Shown: positions 34,104 through 44,300, counted from the first letter of the stretch. The stretch is 55,624 nt of DNA from Corynebacterium sp. ACRPS (GCF_022346005.1 NZ_JAKRMY010000014.1:1-55624); one strand, 5' to 3'. The notes: generated by a model not told the origin, from the letters alone. Numbers and translations are program-made.

Positions 34104-35380
34104 TGGAATACAAGTACACTGACCGCGATAACTTCGGTGAATTCAACCCCACTCACCTCGTGGACCGTCTCGAGTCTGCCGGGGTTATCCCGCACGAAAT
34201 GGCAGACGCACTCTCCCAGGCTTCTAGCGCACTGCTGAACCTGGGTGACGATACTCGCGGCGAGGTTGAAAAGGCTGTTTCTACCCTGGTGGGTGAGGCT
34301 GAAAGCGGCCAGGAAGTCCTGGATACTCTCAAGGCGAATATTGATACCGCTATTCATGAGCCGGACCCGCTGAAGAAGGCTGCCGATTTTAAGTCTGCGG
34401 CTGATGAGCTCGTTGATGGGCTTGAGGGTCAGCTGAAGGATCTGGGGTTGGAGAAGGTTTCTGACCTTTCTGATATTCGTTCTACTGTTCGTGATTTTGC
34501 TGAGGCGTTGGATACGCTGAACGCTTCTGCCCCGATTGCACAGGTGGTCAAGAAGCTACCTGGTGGTGCACTGCCTGGCCATGTTCTGGAGGCTTTGGCT
34601 GAGCTGCGACAGGATGAGCTTGATGAGCTGGCGAAGCACTTTGACGCTGTCACTGAGCGTGGCGGCAAGCTTATCGGCGAGTTGGCTTCCTTGGGTGCTG
34701 ATGAGGCTGTGCGTAAGGCTGTGAAGGCTGCTGAGGGGCTGTCTCCTTTGCTGGCTGTGGCTTTGGCTGCGGGCTCTGTTGTTGCCCAGGGTGCTGAGGC
34801 GGTCAAGGGCATTGTTGATTTGGGCGTGGCCTTAAAGGCTGCTGTGGTCAAGGGCTTGTTTACCGCGGGTAAGGGTCTTTTGGCTGCTCCGGTTATCGCG
34901 CAGTTTAAGGCGGCGAAGAAGCTTCCGTTTATTGTTGTTGCGCTGCAGATGTTTAATCATCATGAGGTGCGTCAGGCGCTGCTGCATGTCTTTAACGAGG
35001 TGCTTATTAATTCGCTGACGGCGTTTAATACCAAGGCTGTGGTGAAGGCTGTTCGTGCCGCGGTGGACTTCCTTGTTCTGTCTACCCCGATTCGCGTTGT
35101 GGTTCGTGGCAATAACCTGTTGAAGATTCTCAATGGGCTGAACATTGGTCGTATCCTATTCAATGTGTTCTTGCTGTCTCGCGTGCCTCAGCTGGGTCAT
35201 CTGCCGGTTCGTGGCTTGGGTCTGCGTGGCGTGGAGACTTTGGCCGCTGGCTTGTTTGCTAACTGGCGCGTGCTGAAGACTGTACTGGCTCCGCTTGCGC
35301 TGAAGCCGGGCGTTCTTATCGGTGATGCGGTGGCATTGATTGTGGTCGCGTATCTGGTTGTGGGTGCGTTGACTGTTTAA
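34103..35380 (+). CDS. unknown protein with helical N-half and hydrophobic C-half (425 aa)
   Basis: I do not recognise this protein. The first ~200 residues are charged amphipathic helices. Hydrophobic stretches then appear at about 213-235, 258-290 and 395-425 (ending AVALIVVAYLVVGALTV), with Lys/Arg-containing segments between, so it could associate with or insert into membranes. It is translationally coupled to the 209-aa gene and followed by a terminator. The C-half composition (Val, Ala, Leu) resembles the long hydrophobic part of the next gene, suggesting the proteins act together. Confidence 0.8.
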   Translation: MEYKYTDRDNFGEFNPTHLVDRLESAGVIPHEMADALSQASSALLNLGDDTRGEVEKAVSTLVGEAESGQEVLDTLKANIDTAIHEPDPLKKAADFKSAADELVDGLEGQLKDLGLEKVSDLSDIRSTVRDFAEALDTLNASAPIAQVVKKLPGGALPGHVLEALAELRQDELDELAKHFDAVTERGGKLIGELASLGADEAVRKAVKAAEGLSPLLAVALAAGSVVAQGAEAVKGIVDLGVALKAAVVKGLFTAGKGLLAAPVIAQFKAAKKLPFIVVALQMFNHHEVRQALLHVFNEVLINSLTAFNTKAVVKAVRAAVDFLVLSTPIRVVVRGNNLLKILNGLNIGRILFNVFLLSRVPQLGHLPVRGLGLRGVETLAAGLFANWRVLKTVLAPLALKPGVLIGDAVALIVVAYLVVGALTV

Positions 35381-35395
35381 TCAGATTCAGTCGAG

Positions 35396-35427
35396 TAGGG
35401 GCTGAGGGTGTACTCCCTCGGCCCCTA
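35396..35427 (+). terminator. terminator after the 425-aa gene
   Basis: TAGGGGCTGAGGG pairs with CCCTCGGCCCCTA (one wobble pair), 6-base loop, then TTCTTGTG. It separates the tail-tube transcript from the 1685-aa gene, which has its own promoter candidate. Confidence 0.75.
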
Positions 35428-35478
35428 TTCTTGTGCGTTGGTCGACTGCCGGGGCTCGGGATGGTCGATACTGTGTTT

Positions 35479-35484
35479 TATACT
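35479..35484 (+). promoter_or_regulatory. -10 box upstream of the 1685-aa gene
   Basis: TATACT after a T-run, 34 bases before the ATG and just downstream of a terminator. No clear -35. It implies separate control of the giant gene. Confidence 0.4.
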
Positions 35485-35517
35485 GGGGTTGTATTGTGAC
35501 GCTATTTTGGGGGTTTT

Positions 35518-38500
35518 ATGCGTAATCGGGGGAATCTTGTTCACGGTGTGCCGGACGTGTCGGCTGGTGGTGGTGCGTGGATTGGGCAGGCGGTGTCGAG
35601 TCCTTTTGCGGTGCCATTGTCGGCGAGTGAGCCGCTGCGTCGTTTGCCGGGGGCGGGTATGGTTCCTGCTGGTTACGTGTCTGCTGATGGGGTGTCGGTG
35701 GATACGTCGGTAGATTCTGAGGAATCGAAGTCGTGGTCTGGACTGTCGATGAGTACGGTTTCCTCTCCAGATGGGGTGAGCCTGTCGGTATCGTTTATGG
35801 AGCTGGGTAATTCGGCGGTGATGCGGCTTACTCATCCTGATGGTGGCGTGAAAGAGCTGTTTGATTCTTCGCGTGTGAGGGTTGAGGAGCGTCTTGATGG
35901 GCAGTTGCCTTATCGGTCGTTGAATTTTGATTTGTTGGCGGCTGATGGGCAGCGTGTGCGGTTGTTCGTTCCTCGTGCGGTGGTCACGTCGATTGATTCG
36001 CAGGCGTTTAACCGGGCTGAGTTGGCCGGCAGTGTGGTGACGCTGTCGTGCACGCCGGATTCTAATGGTGTGTGCTTGTATCGCCTGGTGGATAGGGCCC
36101 CGCAGGAGCCTTCTTCGCGTGAGGATATGGGGCCGGATTTTGCGTTTGCTGGCAAGGTGCGCGAGTGGGTGGACTATATTACTGGCGATGGCCGGTTGAC
36201 GAATCTCGGTGCGATTCGGGTGAATGTGTCTACTGCTCTGGATATCATCTCTCGTATTTCTGAGCGGTCGTTATTGGATGCGGTGGACCAGCTGATTAAT
36301 CGTGTGGAGCACACGGTTGCAGATATGACTGATTCGGAGTTGCTGCGCATTATTGCGGATTGGGCTCCGCGTGACCTTATTAGCGGCGCGAATCTGGATA
36401 ATTTTCGAGCTGCGTTTGACCATGCGATGTCGTGGATTCGCAGGCGGAGTAAGTCTATTGCGCATGCGGTAAAGAAGATTGCCACACTGTGGTCGAGCGT
36501 TGGTGTTGGTGGGCTGATTGCTGGTTTGTCCAATGGTGATGTGCAAAAGGCTATTGGTGATTTTGTCGCTACGATGGGGGCGAATTGGCAGGATTGGCTT
36601 GATGCCATTATGCGTGGGGATGTTGACCATCTGATTGATAATGCGATTGCGTCGGTGGATTTCCCGGCTTTGGGTGATGCTTTGGCGAATATGGTGTCCT
36701 CTGCTGGTTTCGCGCAGTGGTCTGGTCCTATTCGTGCGTGGGCTGGGCGCCTGGGCCAGGTGTCTGGTGATGTGGGCAAGATGGTTGGTGATGCGCTGCG
36801 TGGCTTTTTGAACCGGCAGAATATTACTGACGTTAATGAGTTCATTCGTGATGCGATGCGCCGGTGGAATGATATTTCTGGTGATTTCATTAAGCGGATG
36901 ACCTCTGGTGAGATTTTGTCTGATATTGCTCGTGCGGGCAGTAATCTTTATCGGGCGGCGCAGCGTTTGTGGGATTCGGTTATTGATATTGTGCGGGATA
37001 ATTGGGGTGTTTTTAACCCGTCGAATCTTGTGAAGGCGTGGAATGCGTTTTTGGGTTCGTTGGATCCGGCTCAGTATGGCGATATTGCGAACAGGTTTTT
37101 GACGGACTGGAATAATCCTGCTGCGTTGGCAAACGATGTTGGCCTGTTGGCCAGTGCGATAGCCAGCGATGTTGGTCAGGGTTGGATTGCTGCGTTGAAT
37201 GCGTTGAATCTGGGGCAGGTGATTCCGCAACTGACTGGCGCGTGGGACGCGTTTTTAGATGGCGTGAATAAGGCCATTGCGGAGTTGTCGACGCAGGACT
37301 TGGTTCTGGTTGGTGCGATGTTGGCGTTGCCGGTGATGGCTTTGGCGGCCGGGGCGGCGTTGACGTTGGTGCTGTTGGTGTTTGGCAAACCATTGCTTGC
37401 AGTTCCGGTTGCTTTGGCGACGGCGGGACTGTTGTTGGGCATGCTGGTTGTGGCCTTGAAGTTTTTCGGCTTTGGGCTCAGCGGCGTGGTGCTGCCGTGG
37501 GCGGCGGACTTGATTGTGATTGCCCTTTTGACTGGGCATCCGTTGGCGGCGTTGTTTATTTTTTGGTCTGTGGTCAATGGTGCGAAGTTCATCATTTTGG
37601 ATTTCCCGCTCGTGGTTATTGCTGGCGCGTTGCCGGTGACGTTGAAGGCCGTCGTGTTGTTTTTGGCTGCTGGTTGGGTGCTTGCTCATCTTGCGGTGTT
37701 GGCCGCGGTTGTGTTGTTCGTAGTGACAAAGATTCGTCTGTTGTTGCGGATTACTCAGCCGTTGCGGACGACTGGGCTGGAAAAAGCTGTTATTGCGGTT
37801 GCTATTGCGGTGACTACGTTCGTCATTGTGGCGTTGTTTGCCTCGACTGTTGTGGGGCTGATTATCTTTCTGATGATTCGTAGCTCTACTCTTTCTGGCC
37901 GGTCATTGTTGTTGAATTTGGTGCGCACGGTCATTATTGGCGGTATTTTCGTCCCGTTTGTTGGGGTAAGTATCGTTGTGTCGTTGCTGCGGTTGTTGCG
38001 GTTCCGGTTGGATACGGTTCCTCCGGTGGTGACTGCGGTTGCGGTGTCGTTGCCGATTGTTCAGGTGTTGGTTTTTCGGTCTTTGGTGACGGCTCGTTTG
38101 GCGGGTAAGCAGCTTCGTGCGGCGGTGGTTGTTATTCGACCGTTAGCGCGTTTTGTGCTGGCTGCATTGTTTTTGATGTTTACTACGGTGAGGGCCTTGT
38201 TGCCGGTGGCCGGGTCTGGGGTGACGGCGTTTGTTACGGCGATTGTTGCTATTCCGGCGTCGATTATTTTTTATGTGGCTTCTGTGGCGTGGGTTGCGTC
38301 GAATGTAGCGGCGTTTCCGTTGCTGAAGAAAGCTGTCGCTCCTGTCATTCTGGCGTTGGGGGCTGTGGTTGCTGTGTCGCTTTTGGCTACGGCGGTTGCT
38401 ACGCTTTTGCTTCTGCCTGTTTTGGCGCCGCCGGTGGTTGCTGCGGCGGCTGCTGTAGCTGCTGCTTTCGCCACGGTCGGTGTTACTGCGGCACTTTTTG

Positions 38501-40575
38501 TGGGCCACCAGGTAGCTTTGGTTGCTGCTGGGCTTCATGGTGGCGGCCAGTTGCTGCTTCGTGCGATAACTGCGGGGGTCATGCTTGCCGGCATGGTGTT
38601 TATGACCACCGGTATATTCGCGGGGATTGGCCCGTGGGTTGTTCGCCTGGTGCTGCGTGGTGTGGAGGCTGTACGGTCAGCGGCTTCGGTTGGGTTCATC
38701 CCAGTGTTTGCGGCTCCGACACGATTGTTGTATCCGCTTCGTAGGGTGGGCACGTCGGCTATTGGTCTCGTTACCGGCTTGGCGTTTCCAGTAGCGTTGC
38801 TGACACTACCGGTACTGTTTTTGCCGTTTAGGGGCATTATTTATCGAGTTGCTGTCCCACTGACGATTTTTAGGTTTATCTTGAAGTGGAACATCCTGTT
38901 CCACAGTGTGTATGCATTCAACCTGATTATCTTGCTTGCGTTGTTATTAGTCGCTGCAGTCGCTTGGGTCGGGTGGGTGTTAACGGGTGGTCCTGCTAGC
39001 CCTGCTTCGGCACCATTCTGGTGGGCTACAAGCGGTGCATCGATTCTCGCCGGGCTGCTTTTCGTACTGATGCTCTTAATCTACATACCTCTCTATCCTG
39101 TCGATAAGGTGCGCCAGATTATCACCCCGATTGCCTTACCATGGACGTTCCTGGACGCATTCGGCGTGGATACCGTCACCACACTCGGCATCGGGCTCGC
39201 CCACATCGTGGCGCGCACCAGAGGCATCATCGGGATTCTATTACGCCCAATCCTCCCCCTCCTGGTGGGTATCCTCGGCTCGAGTGTTATTGCCGCGGCA
39301 CGCTGGATGGGCTGGAAGGTCCCCATCCTCGGGGCTCGCCTACTGACCCCAGTAGCTATCGCCTTGGGTGTAAATCATCGGTTCATTATCGCAGCGCTTG
39401 TTACTCTCACGTGGGTTGGGCAGCGAATCAAACGGTGGCCGAAATTCGCCCTCAGTAGCATTGCTACCGTCGTTTCTGCCATCGTGGTCGCACTTGCTAC
39501 CGCCCGCGGTGTGCGCCACCTACTGTTGGATGTTGGTGTTATTGCTGGCGCGTTCCCGTGGATGAAGGCTCAAAAGCTCGAGCAGCTCGCATTGGGGTTG
39601 ATGGTTGCTGCTGTAGTTACTGTGTTCGTGGGTGTGCCATTGCTTCTTGTGGCGCGGAAATTGGCTAAGCCGTGGAGGATATTGGCCAAGGTGTCACTGC
39701 TGACGATTGCGGTGACGTTTACTGCGGCGTCGTTGACGATTGTGCCTGGTGTTGCCGGCGCCATTATTTTGTTCTTGTCGGTGGCAGCTTTCCTGAGCAT
39801 GGTCGCCACGCACCCACGAGTACTTTTGGCCCCATTAGCTGCACTGCTCACGGTGGTGACGGGGCTTGTTCTGGCTGGCGCTTTAGCCTTTCTTGCGGCT
39901 GGTACTCCGGTGCGTGCTGGTAGGCGGCTGTTTAGGCGTCTTCGTGTGGCTGGTGTTGTGGCTGCGGCGCCGATTCTTTTGTGGGCTGTGTTGATTTTGT
40001 CGGCTTCTTTGCTGATTGTTGCGGTTGCTAGTGTCTCGCATGCGGTTCGAGCTGTTGACCTTATATCTTCCATTGTGGTTTTCGCCGCGGTGGTGGCAAC
40101 GCTAGCCGTCGTCATTGGCTCGTTGGCGCTGACGTTGTTCAACCGTGTGACGGGCGTCGTAGTTGCTGGTGTTGTGACTGTGGCGTTTATTGCTGTCGCT
40201 GGGCTGATTATCATGTTGGGCCTGGTGCCGATCTACCTTCGTGTGGTCAACACAATCGCATTTCCTCTTGTGGGTATCCCCTTGGATATTTTCAACCTTT
40301 TAACGCGTCACTCACCATTGGGTAGGCTGCTGCGACTGTGGGTGATTGCCCATTTGGCGGTGCTGGCAGTCGTATCTCTGGGGCTAGTGGCGCTCGTGAT
40401 TGTGCTCAATATTGCCGGAACACTGACAGGGCTCGCCACTTCGGCTGGTATTGCAACAGCGATCGTTTTGTTGTACCTGTACGTGTTTATTCCAATTGTC
40501 GTTGTACTCATTTTGGCTTACTTCGCAGTTACAGTAGCTATCGGTTTGTTCCTAGCTAGCGCTGGTATGGTATAG
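35518..40575 (+). CDS. 1685-aa tail-tube-domain / multi-membrane-span fusion protein
   Basis: Three regions are visible. (1) Residues 1-195 are homologous to the major tail protein of this phage, in register: GVPDVSAGGGAWIG, VPAGYVSADG, LPYRSLNFDL and RLFVPRAVVTSIDSQAFNRA each have a close counterpart. (2) Residues 200-590 are charged and helical, tape-measure-like (ERSLLDAVDQLINRVEH, SLDPAQYGDIANRFLTDW). (3) Residues 594-1685 are almost continuous Val/Ala/Leu/Ile-rich segments separated by short Arg/Lys turns, on the order of 25-30 spans by eye. The ATG follows GGGGG by 4 bases. A normal tape measure gene exists 0.8 kb downstream, so this is not it. The frame is intact over 5 kb. Function unknown. 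Confidence 0.85.
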   Translation: MRNRGNLVHGVPDVSAGGGAWIGQAVSSPFAVPLSASEPLRRLPGAGMVPAGYVSADGVSVDTSVDSEESKSWSGLSMSTVSSPDGVSLSVSFMELGNSAVMRLTHPDGGVKELFDSSRVRVEERLDGQLPYRSLNFDLLAADGQRVRLFVPRAVVTSIDSQAFNRAELAGSVVTLSCTPDSNGVCLYRLVDRAPQEPSSREDMGPDFAFAGKVREWVDYITGDGRLTNLGAIRVNVSTALDIISRISERSLLDAVDQLINRVEHTVADMTDSELLRIIADWAPRDLISGANLDNFRAAFDHAMSWIRRRSKSIAHAVKKIATLWSSVGVGGLIAGLSNGDVQKAIGDFVATMGANWQDWLDAIMRGDVDHLIDNAIASVDFPALGDALANMVSSAGFAQWSGPIRAWAGRLGQVSGDVGKMVGDALRGFLNRQNITDVNEFIRDAMRRWNDISGDFIKRMTSGEILSDIARAGSNLYRAAQRLWDSVIDIVRDNWGVFNPSNLVKAWNAFLGSLDPAQYGDIANRFLTDWNNPAALANDVGLLASAIASDVGQGWIAALNALNLGQVIPQLTGAWDAFLDGVNKAIAELSTQDLVLVGAMLALPVMALAAGAALTLVLLVFGKPLLAVPVALATAGLLLGMLVVALKFFGFGLSGVVLPWAADLIVIALLTGHPLAALFIFWSVVNGAKFIILDFPLVVIAGALPVTLKAVVLFLAAGWVLAHLAVLAAVVLFVVTKIRLLLRITQPLRTTGLEKAVIAVAIAVTTFVIVALFASTVVGLIIFLMIRSSTLSGRSLLLNLVRTVIIGGIFVPFVGVSIVVSLLRLLRFRLDTVPPVVTAVAVSLPIVQVLVFRSLVTARLAGKQLRAAVVVIRPLARFVLAALFLMFTTVRALLPVAGSGVTAFVTAIVAIPASIIFYVASVAWVASNVAAFPLLKKAVAPVILALGAVVAVSLLATAVATLLLLPVLAPPVVAAAAAVAAAFATVGVTAALFVGHQVALVAAGLHGGGQLLLRAITAGVMLAGMVFMTTGIFAGIGPWVVRLVLRGVEAVRSAASVGFIPVFAAPTRLLYPLRRVGTSAIGLVTGLAFPVALLTLPVLFLPFRGIIYRVAVPLTIFRFILKWNILFHSVYAFNLIILLALLLVAAVAWVGWVLTGGPASPASAPFWWATSGASILAGLLFVLMLLIYIPLYPVDKVRQIITPIALPWTFLDAFGVDTVTTLGIGLAHIVARTRGIIGILLRPILPLLVGILGSSVIAAARWMGWKVPILGARLLTPVAIALGVNHRFIIAALVTLTWVGQRIKRWPKFALSSIATVVSAIVVALATARGVRHLLLDVGVIAGAFPWMKAQKLEQLALGLMVAAVVTVFVGVPLLLVARKLAKPWRILAKVSLLTIAVTFTAASLTIVPGVAGAIILFLSVAAFLSMVATHPRVLLAPLAALLTVVTGLVLAGALAFLAAGTPVRAGRRLFRRLRVAGVVAAAPILLWAVLILSASLLIVAVASVSHAVRAVDLISSIVVFAAVVATLAVVIGSLALTLFNRVTGVVVAGVVTVAFIAVAGLIIMLGLVPIYLRVVNTIAFPLVGIPLDIFNLLTRHSPLGRLLRLWVIAHLAVLAVVSLGLVALVIVLNIAGTLTGLATSAGIATAIVLLYLYVFIPIVVVLILAYFAVTVAIGLFLASAGMV

Positions 40576-40591
40576 GGTGCATGGTTTGCAG

Positions 40592-40621
40592 TAGTCTCCT
40601 TCCAGCAAGGTAGGAGGCTAC
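40592..40621 (+). terminator. imperfect hairpin between the 1685-aa gene and the tail chaperones
   Basis: TAGTCTCCTTCC pairs with GGTAGGAGGCTA with two mismatches and a 5-base loop. No U-run; may attenuate or process the transcript. Confidence 0.4.
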
Positions 40622-40669
40622 GAAAGCCCACATGTAAAACACGTATTCGATTCGGGGGAATTGTTTCTT

Positions 40670-40963
40670 ATGGCTGCAAAGAAAAACGCCAAGAAAAACA
40701 CCACAAACGCAGACAACTGGTTCAGCTACACCACGAACAACGGTGACAAAATCAGCCTGCCACCTATCGACTCCATCATCACCGTAGGAGACCGCCGCCG
40801 CGCCAAACGAGACGGACTCGACGACGAAGACTTCTCCTGGATGATTCTCGAACGCGCCGCCGATAAATCCGAAGACGGCACCCTCGACGCCATCGACAGC
40901 ATGCGCATGGACGAATTCAACACCTTCATGCAGGACTGGAGCGAAGGCGGCGACAAAAGCTAG
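40670..40963 (+). CDS. tail assembly chaperone (gpG-like)
   Basis: A 97-aa chaperone upstream of the tape measure gene, with a basic N-terminus (MAAKKNAKKN) and acidic C-terminus (QDWSEGGDKS). Tail chaperones coat the tape measure protein during tube assembly. The ATG follows a GGGGG leader by 11 bases. Just before the stop is GAC AAA AGC TAG, where a +1 slip joins the next frame. Confidence 0.85.
   Translation: MAAKKNAKKNTTNADNWFSYTTNNGDKISLPPIDSIITVGDRRRAKRDGLDDEDFSWMILERAADKSEDGTLDAIDSMRMDEFNTFMQDWSEGGDKS
40955..40963 (+). promoter_or_regulatory. probable programmed +1 frameshift site
   Basis: The AAA codon at 40955-40957 is followed by another A, so the Lys tRNA can move from AAA to AAA at 40956-40958; the stop codon TAG lies two codons after the AAA. 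The +1 frame is open through the whole second chaperone frame, predicting a 237-aa fusion. A -2 slip would give the same frame. Confidence 0.65.
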
Positions 40964-41384
40964 CCTCAGTGAAATCGTCTCCCTCATCGACTCTGTAGAC
41001 TCCGACACCCGATTCGCTATGGCAGTCGAAAGGGAACTCATCGAAGCAGGCATACGCTGGCGGTGGATAAACGACGGCACAGACCGCGCCTCGTGGAATG
41101 ATGCCATCGCCCTTATCGCCACCGCCGGGCCAGACTCAGCATTGGTGCGCAATGCGCAAAGGAAAGACTGGGAGTGGAATCTCACCAATCAACTCCTGGC
41201 GCATATTGCTGACCAGCAGGCGATGAGTGCCTGGTCAGGCAAGGGGCAAAAGCCTAAGCCGATTCCCCGCCCGGGTGTTGACGATTCGACCACTGAGACT
41301 GCTGGTATTCAGGCAGAGGGACTTACGAAGGAAGAAATGGATAAATGGCTGGGCGATGACTGGCCCGGCGTTGACGGGGGTTAA
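40959..41384 (+). CDS. tail assembly chaperone, frameshift part (gpT-like)
   Basis: The frame begins at the slip site and encodes 141 residues (ASLSEIVSLIDSVDSDTRFAM...), ending in DDWPGVDGG. It lacks a ribosome site near its first ATG (41019), supporting expression as the C-terminal part of a gpG-gpT fusion, the near-universal arrangement before tape measure genes. DWEWNLTNQLLAHIADQQ is the typical gpT-like segment. Confidence 0.75.
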   Translation, partial: ASLSEIVSLIDSVDSDTRFAMAVERELIEAGIRWRWINDGTDRASWNDAIALIATAGPDSALVRNAQRKDWEWNLTNQLLAHIADQQAMSAWSGKGQKPKPIPRPGVDDSTTETAGIQAEGLTKEEMDKWLGDDWPGVDGG

Positions 41385-41387
41385 TTC

Positions 41388-44300
41388 ATGGGTGCAAACT
41401 TCGATGTTGGTACCGGCTGGGTCAGTATCGTGCCGAAAATGGGGGACTTCTCCCAGGTACGCAAGCAGATTGATAAGGCGGTCGTCAGCCCTTCTGGCTC
41501 GTGGGGTGAAAAGCTGGGTAATAAAATCACCGGCGGGCTGAAAAAGACGATGAAGGCTGGTGCTGTCGCTACTACCGCTGCCGCTGGTGTGAGCGCAGGC
41601 AAGGCGTTCAGCGATGGTTTTAACCGTCTTGCTTCGACTGATAAGGCTGAAAAGGCCCTCGAGGGCTTGGGCTATAAAGGCAAAGACATCGACCAAATTA
41701 TGGGCAATGTCAACAAGTCCATTGAGGGAACGTCCTTCCTTATGGGCGATACTGCCCAGGTCGCCTCCGTCATGCTCAGCTCTGGTATTAAACCCGGCCA
41801 AGACCTCCAGGACACGCTGAGTCGTGTTGCCGACTCTGCTGCCCACTCGGGCGTGTCCATGGGCGAGATGGGCTCAATCTGGTCGAAGGTTGCTGCCCGT
41901 GGTCACGTTGATGGTGAGGTTATGGCTCAGTTGATGGACCGAGGAATTGGTCTGCAACAAAAGCTTGCCGACCAGATGGGCGTGACTAAAGAAGAAGTCA
42001 CCGACATGATTAGCTCGGGCAAGGTCTCTTTCGAGGACTTTTCCAATGCCATGAACGACATGTTCGACGGCGCCGCCCAGAAGCAACGTGAAACGTTTAA
42101 AGGTTCCTTCGATACTATGGCGGCGTTCGCGTCGCACGTGACTGCGGCATTCATCCAGCCCTTCTACGATGGCATGATTCCCGTGTTCAATGCGTTGTCG
42201 GATGGGTTCGAGAGAATCACTCCTCAGATTGGTGATTTTGCTGGGCAACTCTCGGATAAGGTTGCCCCGGTTTTTGACCATTTGGCCGATGAAGTCATTC
42301 CGAAAATGTTCGATGCTATTGCGAACATTGATTTTGATTCGGTGATGGATTCGTTTTCCTCTATGGGGGATGTAGCAGTCCAAGCGTGGCCTGCAGTTGA
42401 GCAGCTTGGGAGCTCACTGGGGCAGCTTCTTAGCGCTATTGCGCCTATTTTGCCTTCGATTGTGACAGCTATGGGGTCTATCGCTGTGGGTAGTTTGCCT
42501 GCCATTGTCGACCTTCTCAATGCTCTTGCCCCGCTGATTTCCACTGTCGTTGTCCCGGCTGTTGAGATGCTTACTGACCAGATGGCGAAGCATCCGGGTT
42601 TGGCTGCTGCGGCTGCTGGTGGGTTTATGACGTGGGCTAAGGTTATTGCTCCGATTACTCGCGGGTTTAAGGCGTTTAAGACCGGCGGTGACATTATCGC
42701 GTCGTTTGGGCCGAAGTTGGGCCCTGCGATTAAGGGTTTTATGGGGTTCCGTAAGGCTTTGGGCGGAATCATGAAGGTTGGGCGAATCATCTTTACTGGG
42801 TTGCGTACTTTGCCTGCACTGTTGGCGGCTATTTTTGAGGCGAACCCAATCGGTCTTATTGTCACGGCTATTGCTGCTGTCGTTGCAGGTATTACGCTCT
42901 TTTTGACGAAGACTGAGGCAGGGCATCAAATCTTGTCGAAGATTGGTGATGCTTTCCGCGCGTTTTGGGATTGGCTTCAGCCTATCTTTTCTACTATTGG
43001 TGAGTGGTTTGCGAAAGCATGGGGCGTAATTCAACAGGTAGCCCCGTACATTATTACCGCCTTGTTTACTCCCATCATGATGCAATTCATGCTGGTTAAG
43101 TCAATCGTGATGCTGGGATTTGAGGCCATCAAAGCAGGCTGGGAGCTACTCGTAACCGGCATTCAAGCTCTGTGGGAAAACGTACTCAAACCCGCATGGG
43201 ACGCTGTCGCACAAGCAGTGCACATCCTGTGGGAAGCAGCTATCCAACCAGTCCTCAACCTGATAAAGCAGCTCTGGGAAGCTGTCGTAAACGGCATCAA
43301 GGCCCTCATCGATACGGTACTTATCCCAGCGTGGGACGCGATGAGCCAATTCCTGTCTGCTATCTGGAATAACGCTATTCAGCCAGTATTTAACGGGATT
43401 AAAGCCGTGTGGAACATGGTTGTCGACGGTATCAAGGCCATTATTGACAACGTCCTCCTCCCCGCTTGGCAACACATGTCAGACTTCATTAAAGGCATTG
43501 TCGATGCACACGTTCGCCCTGCTTTCGACCGCATGAAGGAAGGCGTTGACCAAGTAAAACAATGGTTTGAGAAAGCCGCCGATGGTATCAAGTCTGTGTG
43601 GAATAGTGTCTGGGAGACGATTAAGGATATCGCTGGGAAAATCACCAACATTGCTTACAACAACGGCATCCGCCTCGCGTGGAACGGTGTAGCCAAGGTG
43701 ACCGGCGTTAACGAACTACCCGAGGTCAGCTTTGCTACCGGCGGTGTCATGCCCGGCTACACCCCAGGCCGCGACATACACACCTTCTTCTCACCCACCG
43801 GCGGCACCCTCAACCTCTCCGGCGGAGAAGCCATCATGCGCCCCGAATGGACCAGAGCAGTCGGCGGACCCGCCGCCGTAGCACGCATGAACGCCACAGC
43901 ACGAGCAGGCAAAGGCACCGGACTATCAGGCTCCTACGCCGACGGCGGCGTCCTCGGCGCCATCAAATCCACCGCAGGCAAAGCCTGGAACGTCACCGAC
44001 GACGTCATCAACAAAGCCATCGAACTCGGCGGCGACTTCGCCAACGCAGCAAAGAAACTCTTCGACGACAAAATCAACGCCGTCAAAGAAAACCTCGGCA
44101 TCAACAGCGGCACCGACCTAGCCAAATCCGTCGCCCCCGCCTACCTCACCAAAGGCGCCACCACCGCCTGGAACTGGCTCAAAGACAAAGTCACCGCCGT
44201 CGCCAAAAAAGTCAAAGAACACCTAAGCGTCGGCGGCGACGTCAACAAATACCGCGGCCTCGTCACCCGCCTGTTGAAAGAAAAAGGCCAACCCACCTCA

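Noticed and set aside
36271..37230. Long leftward frames under the 1685-aa gene (also 37176-37689, 39570-40214)
   Set aside because: Asn/Thr/Arg/Gln-rich shadows in the T/G-rich region; no start signals.
35518..40575. The 1685-aa protein as the tape measure protein
   Set aside because: The gene at 41388-45125 follows the chaperones, has tape-measure motifs and a transglycosylase domain; the giant begins with a tail-tube domain instead.
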